A DNA stretch of 64,000 bases from Bolinopsis microptera. Taxonomy: Eukaryota > Ctenophora > Tentaculata > Lobata > Bolinopsidae. Under the pieces are notes generated by a model that saw only the letters and a program-made list of their open reading frames with translations, was not told the origin of the DNA and searched no databases. How positions within the stretch are numbered: position 1 is the first letter of the stretch; every line of letters starts with the position of its first letter. Shown here piece by piece: positions 63,301 through 64,000 of the stretch. Location of the stretch: NCBI RefSeq assembly GCF_026151205.1, contig NC_087073.1, positions 7,151,001 to 7,215,000 on the forward strand, read 5' to 3'. The translations under genes and the position numbers were made by a program.

Positions 63301-63311
63301 GCAAAAACTAA
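45311..63311 (+). CDS. PX-domain protein with N-terminal coiled coil
   Basis: Eight exons: 45311-45376, 45485-45644, 49477-49619, 50580-50707, 50949-51021, 62335-62421, 62577-62697, 63181-63311. Every junction has GT/AG and the phases agree, giving ~302 residues from ATG (MPICGIHTTLCGK) to TAA. Residues ~23-60 form a coiled coil (EKLEKLESIKQQLLGLEEKK); an acidic, low-complexity middle and a basic patch (PKQRKKRPVQQ) follow. The C-terminal ~130 residues are a PX domain: KRYSDFVSLRESL is the R-(Y/F)-SDF signature, FPPSALPDFPQKK the proline-rich loop, and RRQGLEDFMNSV the closing helix. PX domains bind phosphoinositides, so an endosomal or membrane-trafficking adaptor is likely. Specific family not assigned. 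Introns 2 and 5 hold a transposon and two antisense genes. Confidence 0.8.
45672..48778. mobile_element. 3.1-kb TIR transposon, Academ-like
   Basis: Inverted repeats of ~380 bp (45672-46050 and 48390-48778) begin TAGTTAGGGCAAGA and are flanked by GTA on both sides (45669-45671, 48779-48781), consistent with a 3-bp target duplication. The interior encodes a broken protein with an XPG/FEN1-like nuclease region. Academ transposons are known for XPG-like nucleases and 3-4 bp duplications, hence the suggestion. The element lies 27 bp after the donor of exon 2 of the PX gene. Confidence 0.7.
46165..48296 (+). pseudogene. Transposon protein with XPG-like nuclease, frameshifted
   Basis: One protein is spread over shifted frames. 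Part 1 (46165-~46400): IITFDLPLWIKA, VVRVGGFHTLKSFLG. Part 2 (to 46825): FIRAERLHDCN...MLPYFAAAGRGQYAKALRLY; then EWAGVWTDLSIELSLMR in a third frame. Part 3 (46957-47556): PLVIDGGWLIHQL, VTVIFDGYEPSTKDHEHKRR and later acidic positions, as in XPG/FEN1 nucleases. Part 4 (47559-48296): ISGCDSVSGLFG, LPPTIASTTEYILRAY, and a Cys-rich tail CSCRKYGFNCLPACGRCHG. At least three 1-nt shifts (near 46390, 46830-46960 and 47558) break it. The same block order recurs in many unannotated invertebrate proteins (from memory), probably transposon-derived. Confidence 0.75.
48782..49476. other. Intron 2 remainder with GGT-rich run
   Basis: Non-coding end of intron 2 of the PX gene. It contains a GGTGG/GTGGGG low-complexity run at 49141-49191. 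No gene seen. Confidence 0.6.
51528..51533 (-). promoter_or_regulatory. Polyadenylation signal of downstream kinase gene
   Basis: AATAAA on the minus strand (TTTATT on plus), 52 bp beyond the stop codon at 51585. Position and strand fit the 3' end of the first kinase gene. Confidence 0.55.
51585..55109 (-). CDS. Kinase with tubby/LURP-one-like C-terminus (gene A)
   Basis: Eight exons: 55109-54368, 54147-54039, 53831-53675, 53512-53392, 53174-52980, 52496-52364, 52248-52132, 52026-51585, all GT/AG and in phase, giving 671 residues. The start is the ATG of MTSNLEEVDS; the frame upstream lacks an ATG. The kinase domain (~65-350) has LLGRGTYGKVYKY, VALKH (Lys), HRDLRCANVL, KIADFGLCK, GNPYWYAPEL and TDIWSLGVL, so all catalytic residues are present and it looks TKL-like. 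After a Ser/Asp linker come beta-rich segments (FILEDCYQRNGTYVIKR) and the end block CEIFVTPDSNSALVATVVGYFYRRK. That block resembles the 'V.P..D.ALIVAxVV' helix of LURP-one-related/tubby-like barrels, which bind membranes. The second domain call is inference. Lies antisense in intron 5 of the PX gene. Confidence 0.8.
52615..52852. mobile_element. G/C-tract-ended MITE in a kinase intron
   Basis: A run of G at the left and a run of C at the right enclose TCCAACTACATTTTTGTACA and its reverse complement TGTACAAAAATGTAGTTAGA. The interior repeats ATGTACATGGCCA(C/T)CAGATTTTT on both halves. About 238 bp, non-coding, in the intron between exons 5 and 6 of kinase gene A. Confidence 0.75.
55534..58709 (-). 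CDS. Kinase with tubby/LURP-one-like C-terminus (gene B)
   Basis: Seven exons: 58709-58007, 57769-57504, 57373-57193, 57160-57047, 56848-56722, 56281-56150, 56002-55534, in phase, giving 663 residues; the 57193 donor is the least certain. It is a tandem paralogue of gene A with the same order of modules: kinase (VALKHL, HRDLRCDNVL, KIADFGLCK, DIWSLGVL), linker, ELILEDGQNGTYVIKK segment, and the C-terminal CDISVTPDSNTALVAIMVAYFYR block. Differences: the glycine loop is GSGFFADV (third Gly lost) and APE reads GPE, so activity may be reduced. Catalytic Lys, HRD Asp and DFG remain. Exon 2 equals exons 2+3 of gene A. It also lies within intron 5 of the PX gene. Confidence 0.8.
58710..60060. other. 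Intron/intergenic DNA, no gene seen
   Basis: Upstream side of kinase gene B and part of PX intron 5. No convincing exon. ATGCGTCATTGAATAAAAT is repeated twice at 59515-59550. The 5' regulatory region of gene B probably lies at its right of 58709, but I see no clear motif. Confidence 0.4.
59687..59808. repeat. Minisatellite of TACATTGTACGATG type
   Basis: Variants of (T/G)(A/C)ATTGTAC(G/A/T) are repeated about ten times with periods of 11-14 bp. GTAC is self-complementary, so the run can also pair with itself. Confidence 0.8.
60074..60262 (+). pseudogene. LINE ORF2 C-terminus with (TAG)n tail
   Basis: The plus strand reads YGNLQPMHGRVQQGRPRQSY, then LLKEVGTNSKEELRTLMRDR and W-K-G to a stop at 60243-60245. 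The GRPR-x-(T/S)-Y...LMxDRxxW pattern is the usual end of many LINE reverse-transcriptase proteins. A short (TAG)5 run follows at 60253-60267, like the 3' microsatellite tails of such elements. Upstream the frame is broken. A 5'-truncated copy. Confidence 0.7.
61783..62182. repeat. Microsatellites (CT)n and (AC)n
   Basis: (CT)10 at about 61779-61798 and (AC)12 at about 62158-62182, with nothing coding between. Inside PX intron 5. Confidence 0.85.
62427..62460. repeat. TTTCAC hexamer repeat
   Basis: About five tandem copies of CTTTCA starting 6 bp after the donor of exon 6 of the PX gene. Confidence 0.85.
63052..63118. repeat. 12-bp tandem repeat GGATTTTAAGTG
   Basis: Five to six near-perfect copies of GGATTTTAAGT(G) in the last intron of the PX gene. 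Confidence 0.9.
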
Positions 63312-63614
63312 AATCATCATCTCAAAAAATTGAATGATTTGCTCAGACAGTTTTATGAAATTTCGCTCGTGAGTCGTGATACTGATTTGCTTTAATTTAA
63401 TCTTTTAATCTTTAATAAGCTTTTAATATAGTAAAAGGATTCATCCAATTATAATTTACGTAATCCATTCTTATCATATAAATTGTGGCTAGGAACTGGG
63501 AAGCACTAATGAAAAGCTTTGATAAAATCTGATAAATACCAATTCCTGCCTTTTACAAAATAACAAACAACATCCCTAAATTAAACCCACTCCTACAAAT
63601 ACAACAACTATCCC

Positions 63615-64000
63615 TCAACAAAGAGCCACATATAAGGACCCCAGAAGTGACACCACCACTACCACTACCAGTGGTGTGGTCCTAAGTGCAGTGTTGACAC
63701 AGAGAGGAGCCGATCTGTCCCAGCTGTTTAGAGAGGAGCAAGTTATGGTGCTGTCTCCCACCATCTTGTGGGAATCCTGGCACTTGAACTCTATCGTATC
63801 TCCTGGGGTAGATAGGTCATGTGATACTTATCTCATGAGATATGTGATAAGAACTTGATGGCCTGGTTGTGGTTCCTGGTCCGGCAAGACAGAAAATTGC
63901 TGGTCAGTGAAAAATATTATCTCTCGATCTTATAATAGATAAAATCCTCGCATTCACCAACCTGTTATAAAAGGAGCCTGTGTGTCACTACGTTTTGTGT
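63615..64000 (-). CDS. Sushi-domain surface protein, C-terminal exons (partial)
   Basis: Last exon 63802-63615 follows a good acceptor (TATCTACCCCAG). It encodes GDTIEFKCQDSHKMVGDSTI, TCSSLNSWDRSAPLC, matching the second half of a sushi/CCP module (F.C...+++G....TC...+.W....P.C). A hydrophobic tail LVVVVVVSLLGSLYVALC follows directly before the stop, with no cytoplasmic part. This suggests a GPI signal or tail anchor. A preceding exon ending ...QAPFITG|GT at 63962 phases correctly and continues past the window. Likely an extracellular adhesion or complement-like protein; ligand unknown. Confidence 0.65.

Overview
The window is animal nuclear DNA, most likely from an invertebrate. It is AT-rich and contains multi-exon genes with GT-AG introns. 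The protein domains are metazoan (LDL-receptor class A repeats fused to a rhodopsin-like 7TM receptor, PX, sushi, TKL-like kinase), and there is a broad set of eukaryotic transposons: hAT, Penelope-like, CR1-like LINE, tRNA-derived SINE and a large TIR element with an XPG-like nuclease. Short TTAGGG-type runs are also present. I cannot name the species. A cnidarian or another early-branching marine invertebrate would fit, but this is inference.

Layout. 0-6.8 kb holds repeats and transposon debris, including a 3 kb TIR element with a ~1.37 kb palindrome inside it. 7.5-8.6 kb is a hAT element with an exact 8-bp target-site duplication. 10-14.4 kb holds unrecognised exons on the minus strand and a 149-bp tandem repeat. 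15.4-16.4 kb is a LINE ORF1-like protein. 18.0-21.6 kb is a two-exon gene for a ~1128-residue LDLa-repeat 7TM receptor, flanked by broken copies of parts of itself. 23.1-25.3 kb is an element with ~390-bp inverted ends rich in CACGTG. 25.9-39.4 kb is a satellite array of ~29 copies of a ~366-bp unit, interrupted by a hAT MITE and by a 2.66 kb insertion carrying a Penelope-like GIY-YIG endonuclease remnant and a foldback element. 40-45 kb is repeats.

The gene-rich part is 45.3-63.3 kb. An eight-exon plus-strand gene (phases agree at every junction) encodes a ~302-residue protein with a coiled coil and a C-terminal PX domain. Its intron 2 contains a 3.1 kb TIR transposon (Academ-like) with a broken XPG-type nuclease ORF. 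Its 11.3 kb intron 5 contains, in antisense, two tandem paralogous kinase genes (671 and 663 residues by my exon models). Each kinase joins an N-terminal kinase domain to a conserved C-terminal region that ends in a motif resembling the core helix of tubby-like/LURP-one-related barrels. This is the best candidate for an undescribed architecture. The right edge holds the last exons of a sushi-domain, probably GPI- or tail-anchored, surface protein.

All exon joins were made by eye from splice consensus and phase. No database search or alignment was possible, so family names rest on motif recognition.
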